Positions 1 to 8,300 are shown, numbered from the stretch's first letter. The stretch: 37,704 nucleotides of DNA from Syntrophomonas sp. UBA1368 (GCA_002305965.1 DBRM01000025.1:1-37704); one strand, 5' to 3'. Made by a program: numbers and translations. The notes: generated by a model not told the origin, from the letters alone.

Positions 1-126
1 AAATTCATCAAAAGCGCTAATGCCGACATTTTGACCTCCATCAAGAATAATAAGAAAATCGATGATAATACAGAGGCAAACCTCAAAAAGGCAATCGTTG
101 AGTTTAAATCAACCTTTGCAGTTTAG
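1..126 (+). CDS. atpA: ATP synthase F1 subunit alpha, C-terminal end (partial)
   Basis: The window opens inside this gene: 41 codons and a TAG stop are visible. The peptide, beginning KFIKSANADILTS and ending EFKSTFAV, fits the helical C-terminal end of F1 alpha, and its place directly before atpG agrees. Alpha subunits form the non-catalytic nucleotide sites of the F1 hexamer on the cytoplasmic face of the membrane. The stop lies 12 bases before the atpG start, and the atpG ribosome binding site overlaps the end of this gene, so the two are co-transcribed and probably translationally coupled. The identification rests mainly on position, because the fragment carries no catalytic motif. Confidence 0.85.
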   Translation, partial: KFIKSANADILTSIKNNKKIDDNTEANLKKAIVEFKSTFAV

Positions 127-138
127 GTGGTGAAATAA

Positions 139-1020
139 TTGGCAGGTGCAGGTGTTAGAGAATACAAACGCAGGATACGAAGTGTAAAAAGTACTCAGCA
201 GATTACCAAAGCCATGAAAATGGTTGCGGCAGCTAAGCTGCGCCGTGCACAGGCAAGAGCTGAGTCTTCAAGACCTTATACTGAAACACTTACAGGTACC
301 CTGGCCAGGTTGGCAGGGGTAGCCTATGATGTCAACCATCCTCTGTTGGAAAAACGCGAAGATATCCTCAAAGTAGGCTATATTGTAGTAACTTCCGACC
401 GGGGACTTTGTGGTGCTTATAATACCAACATAATAAAACTGGTTACTACTGCTATAGCTGAGGATGGCCGCAACCTTGAAAGCGGAATCATAGCAGTTGG
501 GAAAAAAGGACGAGACTTTTTCCGCAAACGTGGTGGGGTCGATGCAGAATTTGTCAGCCTGGGCGATAAAGTAAATTATGCTGATGCCAAAGAAATAGCT
601 GACTATGTCATCAATGCCTATGAAAACGAAGAGTTGGACGAAGTCTACTTGATTTATGCAAAATTCTACAATGCCTTACGGCAGGTCCCTACTATAACAA
701 AAATTTTGCCACTGGAAACGCCTACTGAAGAAAAAACCGAAGAGCATTTTGTGGATTATCTGTATGAGCCCAGCGCGGAAGAAATTCTGATGACACTGTT
801 GCCTAAATATGTTGCCAGTGTAATATACCATGCGATGCTGGAAGGTAAAGCCAGTGAACATGGGGCTACCATGACAGCAATGGGTAATGCAACACAGAAT
901 GCCGGCGAGATCATTGATAATCTTACCTTGGTAATGAATAAAGTAAGGCAGGCTGCTATAACGGACGAAATTCTGGATATAGTTGGTGGCGCCGAAGCTC
1001 TCAATAAAGGAGGAAAGTAA
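139..1020 (+). CDS. atpG: ATP synthase F1 subunit gamma
   Basis: This is the central stalk of F1-ATPase, the shaft that rotates within the alpha3beta3 ring and couples proton flow to ATP synthesis. The 293-residue product has the family signature at both ends: REYKRRIRSVKSTQQITKAM near residues 7-26, and a C-terminal helix with ATQNAGEIIDNLTLVMNKVR that reaches into the hexamer. VTSDRGLCGAYN around residue 84 is also typical. Length is normal for the family. Translation starts at a TTG (139-141) preceded by AGGTGGTG; the next residues AGAGVREYK are the usual N-terminus. The gene sits in the conserved order alpha-gamma-beta-epsilon, 3 bases before atpD. Confidence 0.97.
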   Translation: MAGAGVREYKRRIRSVKSTQQITKAMKMVAAAKLRRAQARAESSRPYTETLTGTLARLAGVAYDVNHPLLEKREDILKVGYIVVTSDRGLCGAYNTNIIKLVTTAIAEDGRNLESGIIAVGKKGRDFFRKRGGVDAEFVSLGDKVNYADAKEIADYVINAYENEELDEVYLIYAKFYNALRQVPTITKILPLETPTEEKTEEHFVDYLYEPSAEEILMTLLPKYVASVIYHAMLEGKASEHGATMTAMGNATQNAGEIIDNLTLVMNKVRQAAITDEILDIVGGAEALNKGGK

Positions 1021-1023
1021 GGG

Positions 1024-2451
1024 ATGGCGAATGTAACATATGGGGAAGTAACTCAGGTTATAGGCGCAGTTGTTGACATACGCTTCAAGCCCAATGAGTT
1101 ACCAGACCTTATGAATGCGATAACTATTAAATCAGAAGATCAGGAAGGCACACTGTCAGGCGGTAATCTGAATGTTGTTCTGGAAGCGATGCAGCATCTG
1201 GGCAATGATACCGTCAGATGTGTTGCATTAAATCCTACTGACGGTCTTAGCAGAGGCATGAAAGCCACGAACACCGCTGCTTCAATAAAAGTACCGGTTG
1301 GCGATAATTGCCTGGGCCGCATATTAAATGTGCTGGGGCAGCCTGTTGATGAAGCAGGCCCGGTAGAAGCAGCTGATTATTGGGAAATCCACCGTAAACC
1401 CCCGGCATTGGTTGACCAGATGCCAGCTACTGAAATGCTGGAAACCGGCATTAAAGTTGCTGACCTTATATGTCCCTATGCCAAAGGTGGTAAAATCGGT
1501 TTGTTTGGTGGTGCCGGTGTTGGTAAAACCGTTATCATCATGGAACTTATCAGAAATATAGCTTATGAGCATGGCGGCTATTCTGTTTTCACCGGTGTCG
1601 GTGAAAGAACCCGTGAAGGAAACGATCTATGGGGTGAAATGGTTGAATCCGGTGTTATCGAAAAATGTGCTTTGATATATGGGCAGATGAATGAACCGCC
1701 AGGAGCACGTTTGCGGGTTGGGCTGACCGGTCTGACTGTTGCAGAATATTTTCGTGATGTAGGCGGTCAAGACGTATTGATCTTCATTGACAACATTTTC
1801 CGTTTTGCTCAGGCAGGTAACGAAGTATCAGCATTGTTAGGACGTATGCCGTCAGCCGTTGGTTACCAGCCAACTCTGGCTACTGATATGGGGTTACTGC
1901 AGGAAAGAATCACCACTACCCGTAAAGGTTCAATCACTTCAGCCCAGGCCGTTTATGTCCCGGCTGATGACTTGACAGACCCGGCGCCGGCTACGACCTT
2001 TGCACATCTTGATGCAACGACGGTTTTGGCCCGTTCCATCGCTGAGTTGGGAATCTATCCCGCTGTTGACCCGCTTGATTCAACTTCACGTATTCTGGAC
2101 CCCAATATTGTAGGGGCGAAGCATTACGCTACTACCCGGGGAGTGCAGATGATTCTGCAAAGATATAAAGAACTGCAGGATATTATCGCTATTCTTGGTA
2201 TGGATGAATTAAGTGACGAAGATAAATTGACCGTATCCCGGGCAAGGAAAATTCAGAGATTCCTGTCTCAACCGTTCCATGTTGCTGAACAGTTTACTGG
2301 AAACCCCGGTTTATATGTTCCGGTAGCAGATACTGTTGAATCATTTAACCAGGTTTTGGAGGGAAGACACGATCAATTACCGGAAGCTGCTTTCTTCATG
2401 GTAGGTAATATTGATACTGCTGTCGCCAAAGCACAAAGACTGGAGGCGTAG
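1024..2451 (+). CDS. atpD: ATP synthase F1 subunit beta
   Basis: This is the catalytic subunit of F1-ATPase, 475 residues, full length. The Walker A loop GGAGVGKT lies at residues 162-169, followed by the GERTREGNDLW segment that carries the catalytic glutamate. The DNIFRFAQAGNEVSALLGRMPS stretch follows, and the C-terminal helical domain contains DELSDEDK, the usual DELSEED-type loop that contacts gamma. The ATG is preceded by AAAGGAGGAAAG at the end of atpG. Nothing unusual in sequence; one of the most secure calls in the window. Confidence 0.98.
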   Translation: MANVTYGEVTQVIGAVVDIRFKPNELPDLMNAITIKSEDQEGTLSGGNLNVVLEAMQHLGNDTVRCVALNPTDGLSRGMKATNTAASIKVPVGDNCLGRILNVLGQPVDEAGPVEAADYWEIHRKPPALVDQMPATEMLETGIKVADLICPYAKGGKIGLFGGAGVGKTVIIMELIRNIAYEHGGYSVFTGVGERTREGNDLWGEMVESGVIEKCALIYGQMNEPPGARLRVGLTGLTVAEYFRDVGGQDVLIFIDNIFRFAQAGNEVSALLGRMPSAVGYQPTLATDMGLLQERITTTRKGSITSAQAVYVPADDLTDPAPATTFAHLDATTVLARSIAELGIYPAVDPLDSTSRILDPNIVGAKHYATTRGVQMILQRYKELQDIIAILGMDELSDEDKLTVSRARKIQRFLSQPFHVAEQFTGNPGLYVPVADTVESFNQVLEGRHDQLPEAAFFMVGNIDTAVAKAQRLEA

Positions 2452-2454
2452 CTT

Positions 2455-2871
2455 ATGGCAGACAACACCTTCATGCTTGAGATAGTAACCCCTGAAGAAA
2501 TTCTTTATAAGGAAGAAGTTCAGTTCATGGTTGCTCCCGCTGTCGAAGGTGAACTTGGGATATTGAAAAACCACGCACCACTGGTAGCAGCACTTAAAAT
2601 CGGCGTATTAAGGTATCAGGATCCTGCCGGTAATGAGTTTCGGATTGCTATAAGCGGGGGATTTATGGAAGTAGTTGATAATGTAGCCCGAGTTCTGGCT
2701 GAAACTGCTGAACACGGACTCGATATTGATATACTTCGAGCTAAGGCAGCCAGAGAAAGAGCTGAGAAAAGGTTAAGCCAACGCGACGAAAATATCAATT
2801 ATTCTCGTGCTAAACTGGCATTACAAAGATCAATAGCCCGACTGAAGGCAGCAGGCGAAAAGGTAGACTAA
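2455..2871 (+). CDS. atpC: ATP synthase F1 subunit epsilon
   Basis: Epsilon is the small central-stalk subunit that joins gamma to the c-ring and can inhibit ATP hydrolysis. The 138-residue product has an N-terminal beta-sandwich domain (residues 1-85, including VAPAVEGELGILKNHAPLVA) and a C-terminal helical hairpin (about 88-136, KAAARERAEKRL and ARLKAAGEK), which is the regulatory part in this family. The ATG follows the atpD stop by 3 bases and its ribosome binding site (TGGAGG) lies inside atpD. It is the last gene of the ATP synthase operon; a hairpin follows at 2892-2917. Confidence 0.96.
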   Translation: MADNTFMLEIVTPEEILYKEEVQFMVAPAVEGELGILKNHAPLVAALKIGVLRYQDPAGNEFRIAISGGFMEVVDNVARVLAETAEHGLDIDILRAKAARERAEKRLSQRDENINYSRAKLALQRSIARLKAAGEKVD

Positions 2872-2891
2872 ATAAACATTCTATATAATAT

Positions 2892-2921
2892 AGCCGGAAG
2901 GGTAGCTCCTTCCGGCTTTAG
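2892..2921 (+). terminator. Hairpin closing the ATP synthase operon
   Basis: Perfect 10-bp stem AGCCGGAAGG / CCTTCCGGCT with a 6-base loop, 20 bases after the atpC stop. Only a short T run (TTTA) follows, so it may be a weak terminator or a 3'-end stabilising hairpin. Confidence 0.7.
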
Positions 2922-2962
2922 ATATAAAACAGAGAGTCATGTGGGGGAGTTAATAATCAAGC

Positions 2963-3172
2963 ATGGAAAATACATTACTAAAAACACTTATAGTAGTGAC
3001 GTTAGCCTATTACTTGATAAAAGGTTTGATTTATCTGCTTTTATGGCAAACCACTTACAAATTACAACAAAAAGCTTTGGAAAATAAAAATAAAAGAAGA
3101 GAAGAAAATTTAGCAAAACGAAAAGAAAAACTGTTGAAAAAAAAACAGCAGCTATCGGAACATAATGAATAA
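2963..3172 (+). CDS. Small membrane-anchored, lysine-rich coiled-coil protein
   Basis: I do not recognise a named family. The 69-residue product has one hydrophobic segment (about residues 5-29, LKTLIVVTLAYYLIKGLIYLLL) followed by a strongly basic and acidic tail rich in K, E, R and Q that should form a cytoplasmic helix or coiled coil. The only purine-rich element upstream, GGGGGAG at 2943-2949, is 13 bases from the ATG, longer than ideal, so the start is less certain. It lies between atpC and ywmB, where Bacilli also carry small genes. The next gene encodes a protein of the same build and may be a diverged paralogue. Confidence 0.65.
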   Translation: MENTLLKTLIVVTLAYYLIKGLIYLLLWQTTYKLQQKALENKNKRREENLAKRKEKLLKKKQQLSEHNE

Positions 3173-3241
3173 ATTAGTTCCTTTCAGTATAATTATAATA
3201 AATCGATTTAGTACCTCGAAATCTTCTGAGGGGTGATAAAT

Positions 3242-3487
3242 ATGAAAACAGGATTTTTAATTTTAATCGGTATCGTATTTGTTGTTACCATTATTTTTGG
3301 GATCATTATCTGGAAACATTCGATCAAATTTGAAAAAAAAGCCTTGATTTTGAAGCAGCGTAAGGAAGCTTATATTAAAGAACTGGAACAGCAGCAAGCC
3401 AAAATTGAAGCCCTGGGTGGTGAAAAGAAAATGAATGATGCGCCAGTTGATGGAACTAATATGGCTGAGGAAAAGCTGGAAAAATAG
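3242..3487 (+). CDS. Small membrane-anchored coiled-coil protein
   Basis: Function unknown. An ATG at 3242 is preferred over an upstream in-frame GTG (3233) because GAGGGGTG at 3229-3236 is well placed for it. The 81-residue product has one N-terminal transmembrane helix (about residues 2-23, TGFLILIGIVFVVTIIFGII) and then a charged helix (KKALILKQRKEAYIKELEQQ) ending in a polar tail. The stretch W-x3-x-K-x2-x-KAL-x2-K just after the membrane helix is shared with the preceding small protein, so the pair may have arisen by duplication. A strong terminator follows, which separates this pair from ywmB and murA. Confidence 0.7.
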   Translation: MKTGFLILIGIVFVVTIIFGIIIWKHSIKFEKKALILKQRKEAYIKELEQQQAKIEALGGEKKMNDAPVDGTNMAEEKLEK

Positions 3488-3518
3488 ATTTTATATGGCT
3501 TAATCAATATAAATGATT

Positions 3519-3548
3519 AAAAGAGTTTTTAAAACTCTTTTTTTTTGC
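3519..3548 (+). terminator. Rho-independent terminator after the small membrane protein genes
   Basis: AAAGAGTTTT and AAAACTCTTT form an A/T-rich stem that runs straight into nine or more T residues (to 3546). A second inverted repeat, TTAATCA/TGATTAA (3500-3520), lies just upstream. Confidence 0.85.
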
Positions 3549-3637
3549 GCAAATCCGAATCAGTCATAGCAACAACAGAATAAATGCTGATAAGTACGGC
3601 AAGAATTCATACATGGAAATAAGGGGAGGAACATGTT

Positions 3638-4384
3638 GTGTTTAAAAAATTTTTGTTTTATTTATCTCTCTTCACCATGCTTATTATAATAGGTGACTAT
3701 GGAATTGATTATACCATCGCAAAACAAATTAATAATAAGTCACCATATTACCTATCTTTTGTATCAATCGGTGCAAATTCTCTAGAATCACGAATGGATT
3801 GTTGGGCCACAATAAGAATGGAATCTTCGGCAAATGAGCTAAAAACCAATCTCTCACAAATATTGTATTACCTTAACTTACCAGCAGATGAAAGCAAATA
3901 TGTATTCTTAACTGATAAAAACTCCATTTCACTTAATTACCAGACGCAAAATGAATACCTCAAGGGTTGTTTTTGCCTGGAAACTGATCAATATAAGCAT
4001 GAAACTTATATGATTATCAGTTTAGTTACAAATGATAATAATTTCAGACTTTCTGACTTAGAAGATAAATTAAATCATTTTCCGGGAGTAAAGTGGAAAT
4101 ATTACTATCTTTATACTGCCAATTTGGACTATATCGTTGCAGCTGAAAGTCATAAGGAACTGCTTAAAGTGATTAATAAAATATTTAATATGAAAAACCC
4201 CGAAATATATTCAGGGGAAAATGTTACAAGTATGGCTGGTTTCAGTCCGCTGATTACAACCCAAGGGCAAAATAGTGTGATTAATAATAAAACATATAAT
4301 ATTCAAGCTGCTATTCGTAGTAATACGGATGAGAGAAAAACTCTTATTTATATCGGTTCGCCTTTAATACTTGGAGATTATTAA
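3638..4384 (+). CDS. YwmB family protein (TATA-box-binding-like fold), probably exported or membrane-anchored
   Basis: Assigned by position (between atpC and murA, where Bacillus subtilis has ywmB) and by a C-terminal end of the YwmB type (IYIGSPLILGDY). The product is 248 residues. Residues 5-20 form a hydrophobic N-terminal segment (LFYLSLFTMLIIIGDY), either a signal peptide or a membrane anchor. The rest is a mixed alpha/beta domain with two roughly similar halves. The family's role is not established; in Bacillus it lies in the sporulation and cell-wall neighbourhood. The start is a GTG at 3638, 7 bases after GGGGAGGA; an ATG at 3633 is in another frame. A+T content is higher than in the ATP synthase genes. 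Confidence 0.7.
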   Translation: MFKKFLFYLSLFTMLIIIGDYGIDYTIAKQINNKSPYYLSFVSIGANSLESRMDCWATIRMESSANELKTNLSQILYYLNLPADESKYVFLTDKNSISLNYQTQNEYLKGCFCLETDQYKHETYMIISLVTNDNNFRLSDLEDKLNHFPGVKWKYYYLYTANLDYIVAAESHKELLKVINKIFNMKNPEIYSGENVTSMAGFSPLITTQGQNSVINNKTYNIQAAIRSNTDERKTLIYIGSPLILGDY

Positions 4385-4419
4385 TGATGTAAACAAATAT
4401 GAAAGGAGGTTTTAAGGCA

Positions 4420-5658
4420 ATGATCATGTTAATCAACGGGCAATCAAAATTAAACGGTCATATTGAAGTTAGCACATCAAAAAATGCGGTTTTGCCTATA
4501 CTGGCAGCTTCTCTTTTAAGTGATGAGCCAAAAATAATTAATAATATACCCTTGATCGATGATGTTGATATTATTGTTCAATTGATACGCGAATTAGGCA
4601 TAAAAGTCAGTTATCATAATAAATCATTAAAACTCATCGGTAATGCCCACAAAGTTGATCCACCTTATGAACTGGTAAGAAAAATAAGAGCTTCCTTTTT
4701 AATCATGGGTCCATTACTGGCAAGACACGGAATCGTTCGGATATCTTTTCCGGGAGGTTGCGCCATTGGCAACAGGCCGATTGACCTGCATCTGAAAGGA
4801 TTAGAAGTATTAGGCGCTCAAATAAAACAGACCGGAGGAGACATTATTGCCAAGGGAAAGCTAAACGGCAGTCACGTCTATTTGGATTTTCCCAGCGTAG
4901 GCGCAACAGAAAATCTAATTATGGCAGCATCTCTGGCCAAAGGGGTAACATATATAGAAAATGCTGCCTTGGAACCAGAGATCGTTGATTTGGCAGATTT
5001 TATCAACAGTATGGGCGGAAAGATTACTGGTGCAGGTACCAATATAATAAAAATTGAAGGAGTTGAAAAGCTTACTGGAAGCACTTATACCCCTATCCCT
5101 GACCGGATTGAAGCAGGAACCTTTATGGTAGCAGCGGCGGCCAGCCGGGGTGAAGTCACGATTACCAATGTTATACCTGAACACCTAAAAGCGATAAGCG
5201 CCAAACTGATAGAAAGTGGTGCTGAAGTGACAGAAAAAGCTGACCAAATAAATGTACGGGGACCAAATAAAATTAAACCGGTTTATATAAAGACTCTGCC
5301 TTATCCAGGTTTTCCTACTGATATGCAGGCCCAATTTATGGCTTATTTGAGCTGCGCAGAAGGCAGTTCTATTATTACAGAATCTGTATTTGAGAACCGA
5401 TTTATGCATGTTCCTGAACTTTGCAGATTGGGAGCAAATATCAAAATTGAAGGACGGACAGCAATTATAAAAGGAGTGAATAAACTTGACGGTGCGATTG
5501 TTAAAGCTACTGATTTAAGGGCAGGTGCAGCTTTATGCATTGCAGCTTTAATGGCACGCGGGGAAACAACTATTACAGAAAGCGAACATATAGACCGCGG
5601 TTACGAAAGAATCGTTGATAAACTGAACACTTTAGGTGTTGATATACGACAAATTTAA
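4420..5658 (+). CDS. murA: UDP-N-acetylglucosamine 1-carboxyvinyltransferase
   Basis: MurA transfers enolpyruvate from PEP to UDP-GlcNAc, the first committed step of peptidoglycan synthesis, in the cytoplasm. Family residues are present: the TSKNAVLPILAASLL segment near the N-terminus with the conserved K-N pair, and FPGGCAIGNRPIDLHL near residue 115 with the loop cysteine that forms a covalent adduct with PEP and is the fosfomycin target. FPTDMQAQFMA and the C-terminal RGYERI segment are also typical. The ORF can be extended to an ATG at 4399, but AAAGGAGG at 4402-4409 would then lie inside the gene; ATG 4420 (MIMLINGQ) fits the family, giving 412 residues. Its place after ywmB argues for the murA1-type copy. 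Confidence 0.95.
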   Translation: MIMLINGQSKLNGHIEVSTSKNAVLPILAASLLSDEPKIINNIPLIDDVDIIVQLIRELGIKVSYHNKSLKLIGNAHKVDPPYELVRKIRASFLIMGPLLARHGIVRISFPGGCAIGNRPIDLHLKGLEVLGAQIKQTGGDIIAKGKLNGSHVYLDFPSVGATENLIMAASLAKGVTYIENAALEPEIVDLADFINSMGGKITGAGTNIIKIEGVEKLTGSTYTPIPDRIEAGTFMVAAAASRGEVTITNVIPEHLKAISAKLIESGAEVTEKADQINVRGPNKIKPVYIKTLPYPGFPTDMQAQFMAYLSCAEGSSIITESVFENRFMHVPELCRLGANIKIEGRTAIIKGVNKLDGAIVKATDLRAGAALCIAALMARGETTITESEHIDRGYERIVDKLNTLGVDIRQI

Positions 5659-5666
5659 AATTTTTA

Positions 5667-5725
5667 TTGACATTTAGTAATGAGAAAGCGCATACTTGAT
5701 TTTAGTAAATTACTAATTTAGTAAA
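5667..5725 (+). promoter_or_regulatory. Promoter with clustered TTTAGTAA repeats before the 5742 gene
   Basis: A -35-like TTGACA (5667-5672) and a -10-like CATACT (5691-5696) are 18 bases apart. The octamer TTTAGTAA occurs three times (5673-5680, 5701-5708, 5717-5724), and the second copy is part of a perfect 15-base palindrome TTAGTAAATTACTAA (5702-5716). One copy lies between -35 and -10 and the others just downstream of the start point, where a repressor would bind. The regulator is unknown. Confidence 0.5.
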
Positions 5726-5741
5726 TGGAGGATGCGCTCTA

Positions 5742-6221
5742 ATGAAAATTCCAGTTAGCTTAAAACATAAACCTGTAATTATTATTGGAAATTATGAACA
5801 AGTGGATGGCAGAAAAGCATACCGTTCTGATGCCAAGGGATTATCACTGGGATTAGCACAATGGAATGACCGCGGGAAAATGGATATATCAGCCAAAGTA
5901 TGGCGTTATACCGGCGAAAAATGGTCACGGCAGTCTGAAGAATTGCCTCTTCATCGTGTATTGGATTTAGCATTGTTGATATGTAAGTCCAAGCAATATT
6001 TTATGGAAGCTTATCGGTATGAGGCACTATATGATCCACAAAACAATGCAATAGCACGAATAGGGTTACAAGGAGATGCTATGACCGCTGAGGTTTGCAT
6101 TGATAACCCCATGATTGATGAGGATATTAAGCTGTTTCGTGATTGTCTCAATAGAGATGACGAGATTATTAGTGAAAGATTGATGGCTTTAGCAGCTATA
6201 TTAAAAGAAATGGGTTATTAA
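5742..6221 (+). CDS. DUF6530-like protein of unknown function
   Basis: The 159-residue soluble product resembles, from memory, a conserved Clostridia/Bacilli family annotated as DUF6530. Features I associate with it are the opening KIPVSLKHKPVII, the SDAKGLSLGLAQWNDRG segment (residues 29-46), KVWRYTGEKWSRQSEELPLH (52-71), and a C-terminal helix ending ILKEMGY. I see no signal peptide, membrane helix or known catalytic motif. The start codon follows TGGAGG. The operator-like repeats upstream suggest it is regulated as the first gene of a two-gene unit with the GIY-YIG protein. No function should be assumed. Confidence 0.7.
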   Translation: MKIPVSLKHKPVIIIGNYEQVDGRKAYRSDAKGLSLGLAQWNDRGKMDISAKVWRYTGEKWSRQSEELPLHRVLDLALLICKSKQYFMEAYRYEALYDPQNNAIARIGLQGDAMTAEVCIDNPMIDEDIKLFRDCLNRDDEIISERLMALAAILKEMGY

Positions 6222-6239
6222 ACCAGGAGGCTTATACGA

Positions 6240-6596
6240 ATGAGCATTTCAAGTGAAAAAAAGAAAGAATTACTGCAAAAATATAAAGAAAGAAAACCAG
6301 AAATAGGCATTGTTGCTGTAATAAATAAAAACCAACAAAAATATTTATTGCAAACCACCAGTAATCTGCAAGGCAAAATAAACAGTATACGTTTTCAGCT
6401 TAATTCGGGAGGACATCCCAATAAAGCATTGCAAAGAGACTGGAACACAGAAGGTGCTGAGCAGTTTGAAATCATAGTACTTGAACAGATCGAATATAAA
6501 GAGGCGGAGGCTGAATTAGACCACAAAGATGATTTAGTCCTGCTGAAACAGATGTGGCAGGATAAACTAATCGCTGAAAATAAATTACTGTACTAA
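6240..6596 (+). CDS. GIY-YIG nuclease family protein
   Basis: The 118-residue product resembles a short GIY-YIG type protein common in Firmicutes. After a lysine-rich N-terminus (SEKKKELLQKYKERKPEIG) come GIVAVINKNQQKYLLQTT, matching the GIY...YIG strands in degenerate form, then NLQGKINSIRFQLNSGGHPN with a helix carrying an Arg, and GAEQFEIIVLEQIEY. The canonical tyrosines are replaced (GIV and LLQ), so nuclease activity is doubtful; many members of this subgroup have unknown roles. The ATG follows CCAGGAGG, 18 bases after the preceding stop, so it is probably co-transcribed with the DUF6530-like gene. Confidence 0.7.
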   Translation: MSISSEKKKELLQKYKERKPEIGIVAVINKNQQKYLLQTTSNLQGKINSIRFQLNSGGHPNKALQRDWNTEGAEQFEIIVLEQIEYKEAEAELDHKDDLVLLKQMWQDKLIAENKLLY

Positions 6597-6668
6597 AACT
6601 ACTGGGTTGCCATCAGCTTGGGAAGATATTGACCATTTAAACAGTTTACCTTTTAATTGCCTGCAAAC

Positions 6669-7445
6669 CTATAGATAAATCAAACATAAGACCGTGGTGA
6701 TTATAACCATTATTATCAGATAATAATCCATGGGTGTTAAATGTAGTTCGTATAAAAACGTCCTGACTCCATGTCTATAACAACGAGCTTCCATGGCGTC
6801 CGCCAATTCATCACAGCACCTTAAAAAATTTAAAGTCAGAGGCAACGACAGGTAAACAATAGAACGAATCTTGCCCTTTAAACCCAGGGAGCTGAGATTA
6901 CTGTTACGTGATAATTGAGCTTCATTGATGTTGTTCATTTCTTCCAGCAAAGTGGGTAAAAATCTTAAGGCCAATGTGACCATCATGGCTATATCATAAG
7001 ATGACCCTCCAAGTTTATTTATCGGGCGCAATAACCTTTCCAGACCCATTGTAAGAGTAGTGGCACTGGTACTAATCGTCAGCACTGAAGCTGCTAATAC
7101 GAGTAAAATGAATTTTCCTACCTGCAAGACCCCCATTGCTAATCCTTCAGAGGTTATTTGTACAGGACCTAATGAAATCAGCGGCGTCCCTGCGGTAAAA
7201 AAAATATAAATGATAAACAAAAATATGAAAAAGGGCATCACGGGACGTAATGTATTCAGCAGCCTGGCAGCGGGAATCCTGGATAATTGTGAACATAGCA
7301 CAATAAAGGCCGCTGCTGCCAACAGGCTGATAAGTTTTACCTGCATTATGACTAAACTGAAAGCGATCACCGTAATGATTTTAGTGCGGGGATCCAATTT
7401 GTGTACCAATGATGAACCAGGGACATATTGATAAGGATTGTACAT
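6669..7445 (-). CDS. bioN: ECF transporter transmembrane component (BioN/EcfT)
   Basis: This is the T-component that couples ATP hydrolysis by the ECF ATPase to movement of a substrate-binding S-component. The 258-residue product is an integral membrane protein with hydrophobic stretches at about residues 25-50, 60-85, 105-130 and 235-256. It carries the family's coupling-helix motifs: MEARCYRHG near residue 215 (the A-R-x-Y/C-R-x-G type) and a related segment with LSRNSN. The ATG follows AAGGTGAT and lies 9 bases after the stop of the ATPase gene. With bioY two genes upstream it should serve biotin uptake, although T-components can be shared with other S-components. Confidence 0.9.
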   Translation of the reverse strand: MYNPYQYVPGSSLVHKLDPRTKIITVIAFSLVIMQVKLISLLAAAAFIVLCSQLSRIPAARLLNTLRPVMPFFIFLFIIYIFFTAGTPLISLGPVQITSEGLAMGVLQVGKFILLVLAASVLTISTSATTLTMGLERLLRPINKLGGSSYDIAMMVTLALRFLPTLLEEMNNINEAQLSRNSNLSSLGLKGKIRSIVYLSLPLTLNFLRCCDELADAMEARCYRHGVRTFLYELHLTPMDYYLIIMVIITTVLCLIYL

Positions 7446-7454
7446 TTTATCACC

Positions 7455-8300
7455 TTACATGTTTACTGCTTTAAGTCTGTGCGCGTTCATGAGGGAAATG
7501 ATCTCATCGCCTGCCTGTTGAATAGAAAAAAGACCTTCTCTGATATCAAATCCCTTTTGGCGTAAATACCAGATTAGTTCTGTGATCTTTGGCGGGGCTA
7601 ACCCCAAATCCCGAAGCCATTCGACCCGGCGGAAAATATCACCGGGAGCACCGTCAGCAGCTAATTTACCCTTTTCCAGGACCAAAACCCGGTGGGCATT
7701 CGCAAGCTCATCCATATTATGGGTCACATGAATGATGCCGATTCCTTCCTGGTTCAGCTGCTTTAATTGTTCCAGTACGATAAACCGGCTTTCAGGATCC
7801 AATGATGAAGTAGGTTCATCAAGCACAATAAATCTTGAATCCATTGCCAGTACACCCGCAATAGCCAAAAGCTGCTTCTGGCCGCCGGAAAGGGTATGGG
7901 GAGGACGGGTTTTATATTCACTTAAGCCGACCTTTTCAAGGGCCTCGTCAACGCGCTTGCGGATCTCAGCTGAAGATAAACCGAGATTGCCCGGACCGAA
8001 GGCCACATCTTCCTCAACCGTCATACCAACCATTTGATTATCAGGGTTTTGAAAAATCATGCCGATCATACGTCTTATTTCGGGATGACTTTTTACATAC
8101 CGTGTACTCAACCCGTTCACTAAAACATCACCGCTGGCAGGACGAAGCAGTGCATTGAAGTGCCGGATCAAAGTGGTTTTACCGGAACCGTTGGCACCAA
8201 TTACTGCCACATACTGGCCATCTTCGATTTCCAGATTGATATCTTGTAAGATCATTTGGTCATCTGCATAGGAAAAATTCAAGTTTCGCACACTGATCAT
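7455..8300 (-). CDS. bioM: ECF transporter ATP-binding protein (BioM/EcfA)
   Basis: This ABC ATPase has 281 residues. Walker A GANGSGKTT lies at 35-43, the Q-loop at FQNPDNQ (83-89), the signature LSGGQ at 137-141, Walker B IVLDEP at 158-163, and the switch histidine in HVTHNMDEL. The FQNPDNQ segment is typical of the ECF (cobalt/biotin-type) group. Only one ATPase gene is present, so it would act as a homodimer, as in BioMNY systems, unless a second EcfA is encoded elsewhere. Its ATG overlaps the bioY stop by 4 bases (ATGA), a strong sign of translational coupling. Confidence 0.93.
   Translation of the reverse strand: MISVRNLNFSYADDQMILQDINLEIEDGQYVAVIGANGSGKTTLIRHFNALLRPASGDVLVNGLSTRYVKSHPEIRRMIGMIFQNPDNQMVGMTVEEDVAFGPGNLGLSSAEIRKRVDEALEKVGLSEYKTRPPHTLSGGQKQLLAIAGVLAMDSRFIVLDEPTSSLDPESRFIVLEQLKQLNQEGIGIIHVTHNMDELANAHRVLVLEKGKLAADGAPGDIFRRVEWLRDLGLAPPKITELIWYLRQKGFDIREGLFSIQQAGDEIISLMNAHRLKAVNM

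Noticed and set aside
5742..6596. Toxin-antitoxin pair
   Set aside because: Both proteins are larger than typical pairs, neither has a toxin or antitoxin fold that I recognise, and the gene spacing is ordinary.
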